A DNA stretch of 64,000 bases from positions 188,034,449 through 188,098,448 of the forward strand of contig NC_133122.1 of assembly GCF_033568475.1 (NCBI RefSeq), given 5' to 3'. This DNA is from Henckelia pumila (taxonomy: Eukaryota > Streptophyta > Magnoliopsida > Lamiales > Gesneriaceae). The position numbers and the translations under genes were made by a program. Positions 35,049 to 46,147 of this stretch are shown here, piece by piece (within the stretch, counting starts at the first letter, position 1; each line of letters starts with the position of its first letter). Below the pieces are notes generated by a model, which was given only the letters and a program-made list of their open reading frames with translations, was not told where the DNA came from and made no database searches.

Positions 35049-35322
35049 ACGGTCTTGGTTTGGGCTGAGCCTACTTTTGGTTGCCGAAACTCAAGGGATC
35101 TCGTCTCGAAGTCTGTAAGATTTATGTTTCGCTTATTGATATTTGTTCAAGATTAGTAGCATTAGTTTTTTAAATTATTTGAGCATGTTTTAAGTTTAAA
35201 TAAAAACCTTTTTCTTAAGGCATGGAATTTGAGTATTGGATTTTCTGAAATGCGTTTAGATTCCTCACCATCGTGGTCCTGATGCACCTCCACCACCTCC
35301 ACTCGCTGATCTTGGAGGTCAG

Positions 35323-36238
35323 GTGTTAGCCGGTTTGGCCCGTATCCTTGAGCAGCATGTTGAGGCTGCTTCTAGGGCTAGACCAAGGAATACTTTTGAG
35401 CAGTTTCGAAAGTTGGATCCAAAGGACTTTGCTGGTACTACTGGTACATTGGTGGCTGAGGGATGGATCCGATCGCTAGAGGCGATCTTTTGCCGCATGG
35501 GATTGAGTGATGCTGTTCGGGTGCGTTGTACCATTTTCCTTCTTAAGGATGACACTGCCATGTGGTGGGAGGGAGTAACGAAGACAGTGGAGCTGACCAC
35601 CTTGACTTGGGATGACTTCAAGGGACATTTCTTTCAGAAATACTTTAATGCAGAGGTAGGGGCTCGAATGAAGAAGGAGTTTATGAGCCTTCGTCTGGGG
35701 GATCTATCGGTGGCCGAATTCGCGAGGAAGTTCGAGAAAGGCTGCCACTTTGTGCCATTGATTGACGTTGATGAAGCAGAGAAGCTTCAACACTTTATTG
35801 TTGGGTTGCAACCTACGATCCGCCATGATGTAGTGATGGCGGAGCTAGTGGACTATGCTACTGCGCTCAGACGAGCTTTGAGGTCTGAGCAGTCTCTGAG
35901 GGACATCAGCACAGAGGTGCTTGGTAAGAGGCCCTTTACTCAGCAGGGCCACTCGCAGCAGCAGCATCATGGCAAGAAGCCATTTCAGGGGCAGCAGAGG
36001 CCCCAGGGGCACTACCAGGCCCAAAGAACCGCTACTCCCAGGACTGGGGAGAGACAGTCTTGCAAAAGTTGCCATAGATCTCACTCTAGGAAATTCCTAG
36101 CAGGAGCAGGAGTTTGCTTTAAGCGCAAGAAGCCGGGACATATGGCTAGAGACTGTCCGGAGTTGAGGAGGCCCGTGCACGGTCGAGTGTTCGTGATGCA
36201 GGCCGAGGAGGCCGACCCAGACACTACACTCATCACAA
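35323..36238 (+). CDS. Family Y gypsy gag (open, ends at a splice donor)
   Basis: The start is uncertain; the frame opens upstream of 35323 and the true start may be earlier (the TTG at 35323 is not an ATG). Capsid motifs: FRKLDPKDFAGTTGTLVAEG, AMWWEGVTKTV and LSVAEFARKFEKGC. The C-terminus has CKSCHRSH and CFKRKKPGHMARDC; in the second knuckle Arg replaces the second Cys. The frame reaches ...DPDTTLIT at 36237. Read through, it would end within 13 codons of non-gag sequence; spliced at 36238/36472 it continues in frame into protease. It is open with no stop over more than 900 bases. Confidence 0.85.
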
Positions 36239-36471
36239 GTAACATCTTAAGTTTTTGGTTTAGAGCAGTTAAATGATTCACTGTCGCATGTGATTTTTAA
36301 GTTTTCTTGTTCAGGATTAATATTTTGTAGCATGTTGCATGTTTGAAGAACTTGACTATTGTAGCATGCATAGTATCTTATTTGGGATTTGATGACTTAG
36401 AATGAGTCTAAGTAGAACTTGTGTTATTTAACATTAACCTTTTTTTGTGGTTGTCATCACCGCTAAGGCAG
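36239..36471 (+). other. Putative 233-nt GT-AG intron between gag and protease
   Basis: Donor CACAA|GTAACA; acceptor CTAAGGCAG|ATAAG. A T-rich tract (36441-36446) and an ATTAAC branch-like site (36433-36438) precede the acceptor. Removing it joins DTTLIT to NKIIVAGVATKALLDSGA without changing frame, which is the continuous form seen in related gypsy elements that lack this segment. An inserted sequence that happens to have these borders is the alternative. Confidence 0.5.
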
Positions 36472-36800
36472 ATAAGATAATAGTAGCCGGTGTAGCCACT
36501 AAAGCTTTGTTAGACTCAGGGGCTACCCATTTTTTTATTTTGGAGGCTTTTGCCCATAAGAGGGGTATTCAGCGCGAGGAGCTGAGGGTTGGGTTTTTAG
36601 TGACTATCCCTTCATGGGAAGAGCTATCCACCCGGAGCATAGTGAAAAAAAAAATTTTGAGCTGCTATAGAAAGGATAGTCAGTGGTTGTAGACTTTATA
36701 GTTTTGCCTATGCCAGAGTTTGACTTGATACTTGGGATGGATTGGAGGATAAAGAATGTTGTGGTGATTGATTTTTTTTCAACAGAGATCGGTGCTAGTC
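36472..36800 (+). pseudogene. Family Y protease, frameshifted
   Basis: KIIVAGVATKALLDSGATHFF carries the DSGA active site. The frame is lost near 36645 in a run of nine or ten A's. Another frame resumes with DFIVLPMPEFDLILGMDWR, the normal protease C-terminus, and stops near 36807. Confidence 0.8.
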
Positions 36801-36963
36801 AGGCCTGAGGGCGAGGAACCATTTTGGTTTGAGGCTGCTAAGAGTTTGAGGAGGACCCGAATCATATCCTCTTTGCAAGCTAAGTAGCTAGTGCTTGATG
36901 GGTGCGAGTCTTTCCTAGCCAGCTTATCTCTGACAGAGTTGCCGTCACGCCAAGTTATTTCAG

Positions 36964-38152
36964 ATGTGGATGTTGACAGAGAATTTGGGGAATATCTTCC
37001 CTAGCGATGTCACAGGCACTCCGCCTGATAGAGAAGTGGAGTTCTCTATTGACTTGGTTCCCAGTACCGTGCCAGTTTCTAAGGCATCCTTCAGATTAGC
37101 ACCCACAGAAATGAGAGAACTGAAAGAGAAGATTCAAGAGTTGCTTGATAAAGGGTTCATACGCCCTAGATTATCTCCATGGGGCGCACCAGTCCTCTTT
37201 GTGAAAAAGTAGGACGAAAGTCTAAGATTGTGCATAGACTATCGAGGGTTGAATGGTGTAACAGTGAAGAACAAGTACCCACTACCTAGGATCGAGGATC
37301 TATTCAATCAATTGCAAGGTGCCTCCGTATTTCCAAAGATTGATCTCCGTTCAGGTTATCACCAGTTATAGGTGAAGGAGTGGTCTATACCTAGAAACAT
37401 TTTAGAGATTCGCAGTTTCCTTGGATTAGCCGGATACTATAGAAAGTTTATCAAGGGTTTTTCATCAATTGCGGTGCCCTTGACAGCATTGATCAAGAAG
37501 AATGCCAAGTTTATTTGGAAGCCAGAGTGTCAAAAGAGCTTTGATGTGTTGAAGGAAGCTCTCACGACAACACCAGTGTTAGCTATGCCATCTGGAGAGG
37601 GAGATTTTGTGGTTTACACTGATGCTTCCAAGTTGGGACTTGGGGCAGTGCTTATGCAGCGAGATAGGGTTATTGCTTATGCTTCTGGGAAATTGAAGGA
37701 GCATGAGAAGAACTACACTACTCATGATTTGGAGTTAGCAGCAGTGGTGTTCGCTCTCAAGATTTGGAGACACTATCTCTACGGAGAGAAGTGTAAGATA
37801 TTCACTAACCATAAAAGCCTCAAATACTCCTTCACCCAGAAGGAGTTGAATATGAGACAGCGGAGATGGTAAGAGTTGGTGAAATATTATGACTGCGATA
37901 TTAGCTACCACTCGGGTAAAGCTAATGTAGTCGCAGATGCATTGAGTAGAAAGTCAGCAGTGATTGCCTCTTTGACAGTGTCTAGAATTTTGTAGGATGA
38001 GATTCAGAGATTCGGACTAGAGTTCTATGCCAAGGGTAGAGCTCTTAGATTGTCAGCTTTGTCAGTGCAGACTACGTTGTTTGACCGTATCAGAGTTGCT
38101 CAAGCAGTTGACGAGCAGTTGAGTAAGTGGAGACGGAGAGCCGGCGAGAGAG
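36964..38152 (+). pseudogene. Family Y RT and RNase H with the catalytic part of RT deleted
   Basis: RT starts with [35 protein letters not shown] and, past a stop at 37210-37212, [14 protein letters not shown] and [11 protein letters not shown]. After a stop at 37369-37371 it jumps straight to [20 protein letters not shown]. The segment that should hold the 'PFGL...' and '..DDI' catalytic motifs is absent. RNase H follows ([49 protein letters not shown]) with stops near 37870 and 37995. The sequence breaks off near 38150, before integrase. Confidence 0.9.
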
Positions 38153-39813
38153 GCAGTGATTTGTGATTGGAGGCATGATGTATTTTGAATGTTTGATGTA
38201 ATTTTGATTTTTACAGAAGTTGTGTGCCCAAGAATTCAAAATTTTTCATGTGTAAGGGCTGGAATTGAAGTGAGTTTGAAGCAATTTAATGATTTGCATT
38301 GGTCTTGATTGATTATTCATGAGTTTGACGCATTTTGGTGCATGATCATGTGATTTTCGAAATGTGGAGTTAGAGTGTGGTTGAGGGCTGCCTAAGTGTT
38401 TGTGTAAAGTCCTAATACATGTCTATAGGTTTGTTTGGTGGTTTACAAGGAGTTAAAGGCAAGGGAAAAGGGCTTGGAATGGTTTCCTCCAAGTAGAAGG
38501 GTTGTAAGGTGTGATCTCCATGGGCAGGGCAGTCTGGTTTCGGGGCAGGGGAGGAACTGAACGAGGTCTGGGCGTGGTTAGGGCTGGTCCTAGGTCTAGT
38601 TTATGATGTTGTGGTCGCGTCGGTATAAAATGGGCTCGTTTCGGTTAAGTATTCAATGAGTTATGGGTCTTTGAAGTTGAGGTGTCGGTGCAGAATTTTT
38701 GGAAGAAATAAGGGGCTGTCCAAAGTTGAGTTGTTTATGCATTGCTTGAGCTGTCAAATGAGGATACAATCTGGTCCTATTGGTTGTTGGTAGTGTGTGG
38801 AGAGTGTCAGTTTGAGCGAGGTCGAATTCGGTTAAGGTAAGAATGAGATATGGGCTTTTGGGTGCGATTGCTCGGGTTATGCCTTGGTTGTGAGCAATAG
38901 AGTTAAGTATGAGTCTTAGCACCTAGGGGCAGCCACTCTCCCACCCTATGTTCACAATTTTTGAGTTGAGTTTCATTCTCTAAAGTTTCATATTCGTGTG
39001 CGTGAGACTCATCTTCGATCCGAGTAAAGGTTTACAAAGGAAGTCTTTTCCATACATGCATACCTAGTATTTTTGAGTCGAGTCAAAGAAGTAAAAGAAA
39101 AATATTTTTCGAAGGAAGTGAATTGATTGTGACGAGAGGGGCAATGTTAGGTCGGGGGATGACTCGGCTTACTTGCCAAATCAGAGGTTTTGGGAGGGGC
39201 CATGAGACATCTTGTTTTCCCCTACCCATAGAAGGGCAATGTGGGGCCGAGAGAAATTTCGGTGTCCTTGCCAAGAAGGGCAATGTGGGGCTGGGAGAAA
39301 TTTCGGTGCCCTTCCATAAAGGGGCAACGTCAGTCGGGAGAAATCTCGGCGTCTTGCCGGCATAGTGCACTGCAGCCATTGATCGATCAAAACAGAGGGT
39401 CACAATTCAAGGATCTAAGTTCTCAGTTTCAGTTTAAATATCAGTTGACTCATCTTATTGCATTCAGTTTTCAGTCATGCTTGAGTTTCAGTTAAGTTAA
39501 GAAAGTTCAAGAGTTGCATAGTGTGAGTTGGCGTGTGTTCATCATTTACATGTTATCTCATTCTCTTGTAGCATGCACATTTTTACAACTTAAGTTTCAA
39601 GTATATTATGTACAGTATTTTGAGTATTACTACAGTTATTTTAAACCCTTGTTATTACACTGTTTATATTTCTGAGTCATTAGACTCACTATGCTTGTTT
39701 GTTTGCCAGGTGAGGAGGAGTTCTTAAGGACCGAGGGGCAGGATCCTCGGGGTTGAGGCCGCCGGCGGTGCAAGGCCCTATGACCGTCGCTACTTTTAAG
39801 TTCCGCATAAGAC
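38153..39813 (+). repeat. Family Y 3' LTR remnant, left part
   Basis: It starts abruptly in a region equal to about 33068 of the 5' LTR and follows it closely to '...CCGCATAAGAC'. AAGAC at 39809-39813 is the LARD target duplication. It continues at 45657. Confidence 0.85.
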
Positions 39814-41177
39814 TGATAAGTGTATTTTATACACTTAATTTAGTTATGATTTTAATTGTTAAATATTTGTTTCGAGCAGATTTATGTGGGTATTTTAGTG
39901 TTTTTGTGCTTGCAGATACTTATTGGATTTTATTTGGAAAAGAGAGGAAAAGAAGAAATTGATAAAGAAATTAAAAGGTAGAAATTGAAGAAGAAAAATG
40001 AGGAATTAAAAGAAAGGAAGAAAGAAAAGGAAGATAAGAAACGTACAGATAGTAGAGAGAATGAATAGTGATGGGCTTTTCAAATGGGCCTAAGGATATC
40101 GTTAAAAGAAGCGCTAAAGAGGATGAGAGAAGAGCTATCGCGCTTCAAGAGAAAGAAATCCAGAAGCTTATGCGCGCCCGCGTGAGTCCTGGAGCGGGCG
40201 CTCGTCGCGAAATCTGAAATTGGGAATTTTTTATCGGAAAGGAAATTTTAATATTTTATGGGCTTTTTGATGGGCTTTTTGAGGACGATATAAAAAAGAG
40301 ATTTCTGAGTGCAATTACAGGAGGGAGCCATCACAACACACAATTACATCAGAGATTTGATCGTGAACTTTTGGGAAGGACTTGTTGGAGCTTTAATTGA
40401 AGAACGAAGACGGAGTTCGATAGACCGGACACGGCGTCGACGACGGATTTGTTTCTTATCTTTTATTTTATTCTGAATATGTTTGAATTTTTGAACATGT
40501 TTTATTTTATTCAAAATTTTATTATCAACTATTTAGAGTCTAGAGGTCGGATGGAACCTGGTGTAGACACTTTCATGAATTCTTGATTTTATTGGATTGA
40601 GTTTCTTCTAGATTAATTGTTTTTTCTAGAATTGATTGTCTTTTCAATTATCTGATCAATAATTGATTTGTTATAATTAGAAAATACACTGTTAATTATT
40701 TATATTGCTCGGGAGAGAGTATAATTTTAACAGAGCTTTACAGAGAACATTGTTTTGAATTGATCACTGCAAGTAGATTCTTAATAGGGATATTGGAATT
40801 GAATTGTAGTTGACATATTTTATTCGGCACTCGGGAGAGGAAATAATACACTTAAGTGTTCGTGGCTATTAATTCCTTGAAATTCATGAAGATTAATTAA
40901 TTAGGATTGATTGTTGTTGAAACCAGGTGAAATCTATACCTCTAGACCATTTTTCTCTGATTGATATATATTTGAAAGTTGTGTGCATACTTTTAAAATC
41001 ATCTGATTATTTTATTATTCTGCAAAATTCTCAAAGTTTGATTTTCTAGATAAAGTTTGGACTATTTTAATTACAAACACTAAATATTTTCATTTTACTC
41101 CATGTGGGATCGATATCTGATTTAATCACTATATTAAAACTTGACACTCGTACGCTTGCGAGGAATTTTTCACAACA
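39814..41177 (+). repeat. LARD 5' LTR
   Basis: 1364 bases. TATA box TATAAAAA at 40289-40296. It lacks about 48 bases that the 3' LTR has near 45100-45150. Confidence 0.9.
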
Positions 41178-41183
41178 AGTTTT

Positions 41184-41201
41184 TGGCGCCGTTGCCGGGG
41201 A
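41184..41201 (+). other. Primer-binding site, tRNA-Asp type
   Basis: TGGCGCCGTTGCCGGGGA, the complement of the 3' end of plant tRNA-Asp and standard in Tat/Athila elements. It lies six bases after the LTR. Confidence 0.85.
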
Positions 41202-44200
41202 GTAAATTTTGATTATTTTTTAGTCTTGTTACCAATTAGTCTAGATTTTAATTTAGAGTTTTTATTTATTTTGTTTTTTTAAAAAAAATTTCTAATTTAT
41301 TTCTTTTGTTTTCATTGCAGTTTTAGTGAATATATTTGGCGTCTGAGAGCGAAGGAAAAAATTAACTAACACCGGTGAAAGTCGGGCTGATTACTCTAAA
41401 CCAAGTGCTTTTTGGGAGGCAACCCAAAATTTTTGTTTTATTATTTTTTTTATTTCTTTTCTATTTTTATTTTTAATTTTTGCTTTATTTTTATTCTTGT
41501 TCATTAGTTAATTTATGATTTTGAAATTATTATTGGGAATTTTGGAGGCTTGATTTTACAAAAATATTAAATTTTTTCAGGATTTTAGTCTTCTGGGCAG
41601 TGGTTTATGCGCGCTCGCCCAAGATTTGAGGGCGCCCGCTCAAGATTGGGAGTTGAAAATAGAGGCTCGTGCGCGCTCGCTCGTCACCTATCCCGCGCAC
41701 GCTCTTCCTCTACGCATTGCTACTAGCTATTTGGCGCATCTTAAAGCGCTATCGCGCATCACTTTCAAGCGCCAACAACCAATTCCATTAGCGCTTAATC
41801 AAACGCAATCGCGCTACCAGCTCCACCATCAGCGCATCATCCAGCGCTAATTACCCCTCCATCTTGAGCTATCGCGCTCTAGTCCTCCTCATTTGCGCTA
41901 GACATGGCGCAATCGCGCTTCCCACCTCTCATTCTGCGCTTCCCCTCATGCACCAACAACCTTCAACAGCTCACCATACTCGAGCCTCCAGCTGCTACTC
42001 CTCCGAGCTGCAACACCACCATGCGCTAACCTGACTCATTAGCGCTGAACCAAGAGCAATCGCGCCTCACATCTTGCGCGAACCAACCTCATCTGCACAG
42101 GTCCATTTTCAAGCGTGCAATCCAGCTAAACTTCCATGCGCATCCCAGCTACTCTCCTCGAGCAAACAACATCCCTTTCAGCACCTAAGGATGAGCAAAC
42201 GTGCAGGACTCCAGCTAGAAACATAAGCGCAAACGAGAACACCTTACCTGCACTTCTCATGCTCCTAAACAACATCTTCTAGCAGCTTTTCCACTTCAAT
42301 GCCGCATCGAGTTCTAGAGCCATATCTCTTATGCGCACTCTCTCTTTTCATCCTTATACATTAAGCGTAGTATTGTCTTGCATGCTTCGGGTTTCATTTT
42401 CATCTTGACTTAATTGTGTGCATGTATTATGTTCAGGTTAATTTGGATGTTCATGTTGGGCGTCGTCAACTTCCTTCGATGGTCGGCCGTTGTTAATGTT
42501 GTTAATGTTGAAGGTTGATGATGCAAATTCTTTCCATGGAGATGATGATGATGACGCCGAGTCCTGATGCTCGGTGTCGAAGGTATGAGTCTCTTGTTTG
42601 TTCTTTTTGTTTTTAATCATTAAGGACAATGATTATATTAAGTTTGGGGGGTGAATCAATGTTTGATTTAGTTGTTTGGTTGATAGTTGAGTAGTTGAAT
42701 TTTATTTTGTGCTTTATAGATAAAATTTTTGTTGAGTTTAGTTGTTGTTGTTAGTTGAGTTGAATTGAGTCGAGAAAGAAATGGATGCATGGCTGAAAAA
42801 TTTTTGTTTTGTGCTATAACTGAAATCCATGATTGTCCACCTATCTGAAAAATATTTTTGAGAAAATGGAACCAATTGAATGAATAATTTCTTATATACT
42901 CTGTGATTAATACTTAAATCTGAGTTTTGAAACATACAGACATAGATATGATTGAGGCATTGTTTGAATTTTTTGGCCTAATTTTCATTGAAATAATTTA
43001 TCTTTAGTTGCCTATTTGAGCCTACACTTACATTGAGGTACAGAAAAATCTAAAATTTTGTTGAAAATCATCGTTTACTGCTGATGATTATCTTTTCTGC
43101 ACTGCTTGATATTTGTATGAATTAATTGTGGATTGAGACTTGTCTAGAACTAGTTCGGACACTCTTCGAGGCGAAATACGGGCAAAAATTGAGATTAAGA
43201 ATGATTTAGGCGATTTTTCTGAAATTGTTTGAGCCTTTCAAGCTACCCTGAATTGCATGTATCCCTAGTACCTTATTTGAGCTTTATTGAAAATCGAATG
43301 GCATACGTGTAAACGTGTGATAAACCCCCATTCGTCATTATTTCAAGGTCCTACATTGACTACCTGAATAGCCTAAACACTATTTCCTACCTTTAAGGGA
43401 GTAATTTGAATGCTAAAATGTTATATGCTCCAAATTTTATTTGTGAAAATGGAATGATGTGGTGGATGAATTGAAAAGATGAAAAGAGGTAGTAGAAAAG
43501 AAAAAAATGAAAGTTGAAAATGTGGTTGAAAAGTTGTGAAAAAAGTTGTTGGTATAAAAAGAGAAAAGATGAAAAGTTGAAAAAATCAATGAAGTGAAGA
43601 AATAAGTGTGAAATTGTGAATGAAAAATGAGTTGGAATTAGAGTTTATGCATTAAATTACTCCTTATTTAGAATTCTTATCCTTCATTTGTAGCCATGAG
43701 CCAGACCTTACATTATAAGCCGATTAAGTCCTATTGACCGAGTCTCAGTTGCCCAATATACTAGTGGAGAAGAGTTGCGAGAATTTAGCCTATGGACGGT
43801 TGATTGATACTTTTAATGATTATGAATTTTGATCGAAACACGCACATACTATTATTCTTTGCATTTACCTAATTGTGAGTGCTTTTGATTAATATCCTAA
43901 ATTTGATCCTATGATACCTGAAAAGTCCTCATGATCTATGAATGTGTGAATTGAACTTGGATAAGGGTGTTTTGAACGTAAGTTACGGAGATTGTAAGTT
44001 TATGAGGTTATTTTGTTATGATTGAAACTTTCAAGTGTTAGTTGGGTTGGATGAGATTGGATTTGATATTTTTGAAATTATTGTTGATGCCATTGCTCCA
44101 TAATATTTCTTGACTATTCTTGTTGGTTTTTGAGAGAATGCGTTTTTGAAGTTATTTGTTTTGAATAGTTTTGATCGGGACTAGCAAAAGTCTAAGTTTG

Positions 44201-44208
44201 AGGGTATT
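41202..44208 (+). other. LARD interior, non-coding
   Basis: At 41395-41430 it has 'AAGTGCTTTTTGGGAGGCAACCC', a word common in Tat/Athila leaders (longest run here shortened). 41590-42330 is unusually C-rich and dotted with GCGC words. A G-rich tract AAGTTTGGGGGGTGAA is at 42641-42656. From 42660 on it is AT-rich with no ORF. Confidence 0.6.
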
Positions 44209-45651
44209 TGATAAGTGTATTTTATACACTTAATTTAGTTATGATTTTAATTGTTAAATATTTGTTTCGAGCAGATTTATGTGGGTATTTTAGTGTTTTT
44301 GTGCTTGTAGATACTTATTGGATTTTATTTGGAAAAGAGAGGAAAAGAAGAAATTGAGAAAGAAATTAAAAGGTAGAAATTGAAGAAGAAAAATGAGGAA
44401 TTAAAAGAAAAGAAGAAAGAAAAGGAAGAGAAGAAACGTACAGATAGAAGAGAGAATGAATAGTGATGGGCTTTTCAAATAGGCCTAAGGATAGCGTTAA
44501 AAGAAGCGCTAAAGAGGATGAGAGAAGAGCTATCGCGCTTCAAGAGAAAGAAATCCAGAAGCTTATGCGCGCCCGCGTGAGTCCTGGAGCGGGCGCTCGT
44601 CGCGAAATCTGAAATTCGCGGGCGCTCGTCGCGAAATCTGAAATTGGGAATTTTTTATCGAAAAGGAAATTTTAATATTTTATGGGCTTTTTGATGGGCT
44701 TTTTGAGGACGATATAAAAAAAAGTTTTCTGAGTGCAATTACAGGAGGGAGCCGTCACAACACACAATTACATCAGAGATTTGATCGTGAACTTTTGGGA
44801 AGGACTTGTTGGAGCTTTAATTGAAGAACGAAGACGGAGTTCGATAGACCGAACATGGCGTCGACGACGGATTTGTTTCTTATCTTTTATTTTATTCTGA
44901 ATATGTTTGGATTTTTGAACATGTTTTATTTTATTCAGAATTTTATTATGAACTAAATTTTTAGAGTCTAGAGGTCGGATGAAACCTGGTGTAGACACTT
45001 TCATGAATTCTTGATTTTATTGGATTGAGTTTCTTCTAGATTAATTGTTTTTTCTAGAATTGATTGTCTTTTCAATTATCTGATCAATAATTGATTTGTT
45101 ATATTTATTTGAAATCTGGCACTCGGGAGAGGAGATTTTGAATAGGACCATTAGAAAATACACTGTTAATTATTTATATTGCTCGGGAGAGTATATAATT
45201 TTAACAGAGCTTTATAGAAAACATTGTTTTGAATTGATCACTGCAAGTAGATTCTTAATAGGGATATTGGAATTGAATTGTAGTTGACATATTTTATTCG
45301 GCACTCGGGAGAGGGAATAATACACTTAAGTGTTCTTGGCTATTAATTCCTTGAAATTCATGAAGATTAATTAATTAGGATTGATTGTTTTTGAAACCAG
45401 GTGAAATCTATACCTCTAGACCATTTTTCTCTGATTGATATATATTTGAAAGTTGTGTGCGTACTTTTAAAATCATCTGATTATTTTATTATTCTGCAAA
45501 ATTCTCAAAGTTTGATTTTCTAGATAAAGTTTAGACTATTTTAATTACAAGCACTAAATATTTTTATTTTACTCCCTGTGGGATCGATATCTGATTTAAT
45601 CACTATATTAAAACTTGACACTCGTACGCTTGCAAGGAATTTTTCACAACA
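44209..45651 (+). repeat. LARD 3' LTR
   Basis: 1443 bases. It carries a private tandem duplication of about 31 bases near 44590-44645 ('GCGGGCGCTCGTCGCGAAAT' twice), absent from the 5' LTR. Confidence 0.9.
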
Positions 45652-45960
45652 AAGACTATGATTGTAGTAAAGAATTTTAGTTTGAGTACTTTTAGTTTAT
45701 CCAGGATGTGTTCTACCTGTGCTTAAATTTTAGTCTTTCAAATTGTTATTGCTATTATTGCAACCGTGTGGGGTTTCCTTTTTCCTTTCGTGATTTATGA
45801 TTATCGCAGTTAGGATTTTACCAGTCGTTTATTTCATTTTGTTAGAATTGTTGTGTGATAGGGTGGCTTTGTTTACTTTCAAACAAGTCATGACAAAATT
45901 TTTATAAATTCGTATTTTATTTATTATTTAAATTTAAATTTAGAGGTTAGGGTCGTTTCA
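45652..45960 (+). repeat. Family Y 3' LTR remnant, right part
   Basis: Continues the LTR from the LARD site to the terminal GGTCGTTTCA. TCCTT follows. Confidence 0.9.
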
Positions 45961-45965
45961 TCCTT

Positions 45966-46147
45966 AATTCATGACACTTTTAAAGTCAGCATTGATATTT
46001 TATTGTGATATTACAAAATGTCACGAAGGCTAAGACGGCGTTAAAATAGAGAACATTTATTGTAACTGTGACCAAAACATCAATGTCACTAAATGTTCCA
46101 TATAAGAACATTTATGAGTGTCACTAAAGGCAATTATTCTTGTAGTG
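45966..46147 (-). repeat. CACTA right terminal inverted repeat
   Basis: Reverse complement aligns with 10377-10560 including TAGTGACACTCATAAATGT and GCCGTCTTAGCCTT. Ends CTTGTAGTG. Confidence 0.8.

Larger units (their letters stand above)
39814..45651 (+). mobile_element. Non-autonomous LTR retrotransposon (LARD), Tat-like
   Basis: LTRs at 39814-41177 and 44209-45651 run TGATAAGTG...CACAACA, with exact AAGAC duplications outside (39809-39813, 45652-45656). The empty site is preserved in the family Y 5' LTR (CCGCATAAGACTATGATTG near 34722). The primer site is of the tRNA-Asp type. The 3 kb interior has no gag or pol, so it must rely on proteins from another element. The polypurine tract is AAGTTTGAGGGTATT before 44209. 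Confidence 0.9.
32113..45960 (+). mobile_element. Long-LTR Ty3/gypsy element (family Y), deleted, host to a LARD
   Basis: The 5' end TGTAGCACCTAAG (32113) and 3' end GGGTCGTTTCA (45960) are flanked by exact TCCTT duplications. The 5' LTR is about 2.9 kb. The primer site TGGTATCAAAGC is at 35037. Gag, protease, RT and RNase H follow, then a deletion that removes integrase and roughly the first kilobase of the 3' LTR (junction near 38153). The 3' LTR remnant is split by the LARD. A Tekay/Del-like chromovirus is inferred from LTR length and gag/RT motifs; the chromodomain region is missing. Confidence 0.9.
10377..46147. mobile_element. CACTA (En/Spm-type) transposon with captured gene fragments, expanded by nested retroelements
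   Basis: The right end reads ATTCTTGTAGTG (46136-46147); its reverse complement is CACTACAAGAAT. The left end is GACTACAAGAAA at 10377, with one changed base at the tip. Reverse-complementing 45961-46147 gives a sequence alignable over about 190 bases with 10377-10560, sharing TAGTGACA, TCATAAATGT and CGTCTTAGCCTT in the same order, so both ends belong to one element. Subterminal DNA is packed with TGACA...TGTC words (10397-10830; 31870-32100). Flanking 3-mers are GGT and CTT and do not match. No TNP2-like transposase is recognised, so it is probably non-autonomous. Its own DNA is 10377-17663, 31317-32107 and 45966-46147; the rest is nested insertions. Confidence 0.8.

Noticed and set aside
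41184-41201. tRNA-Asp-like sequence
   Set aside because: Only 18 bases complementary to a tRNA 3' end; it is a primer-binding site, not a tRNA gene.
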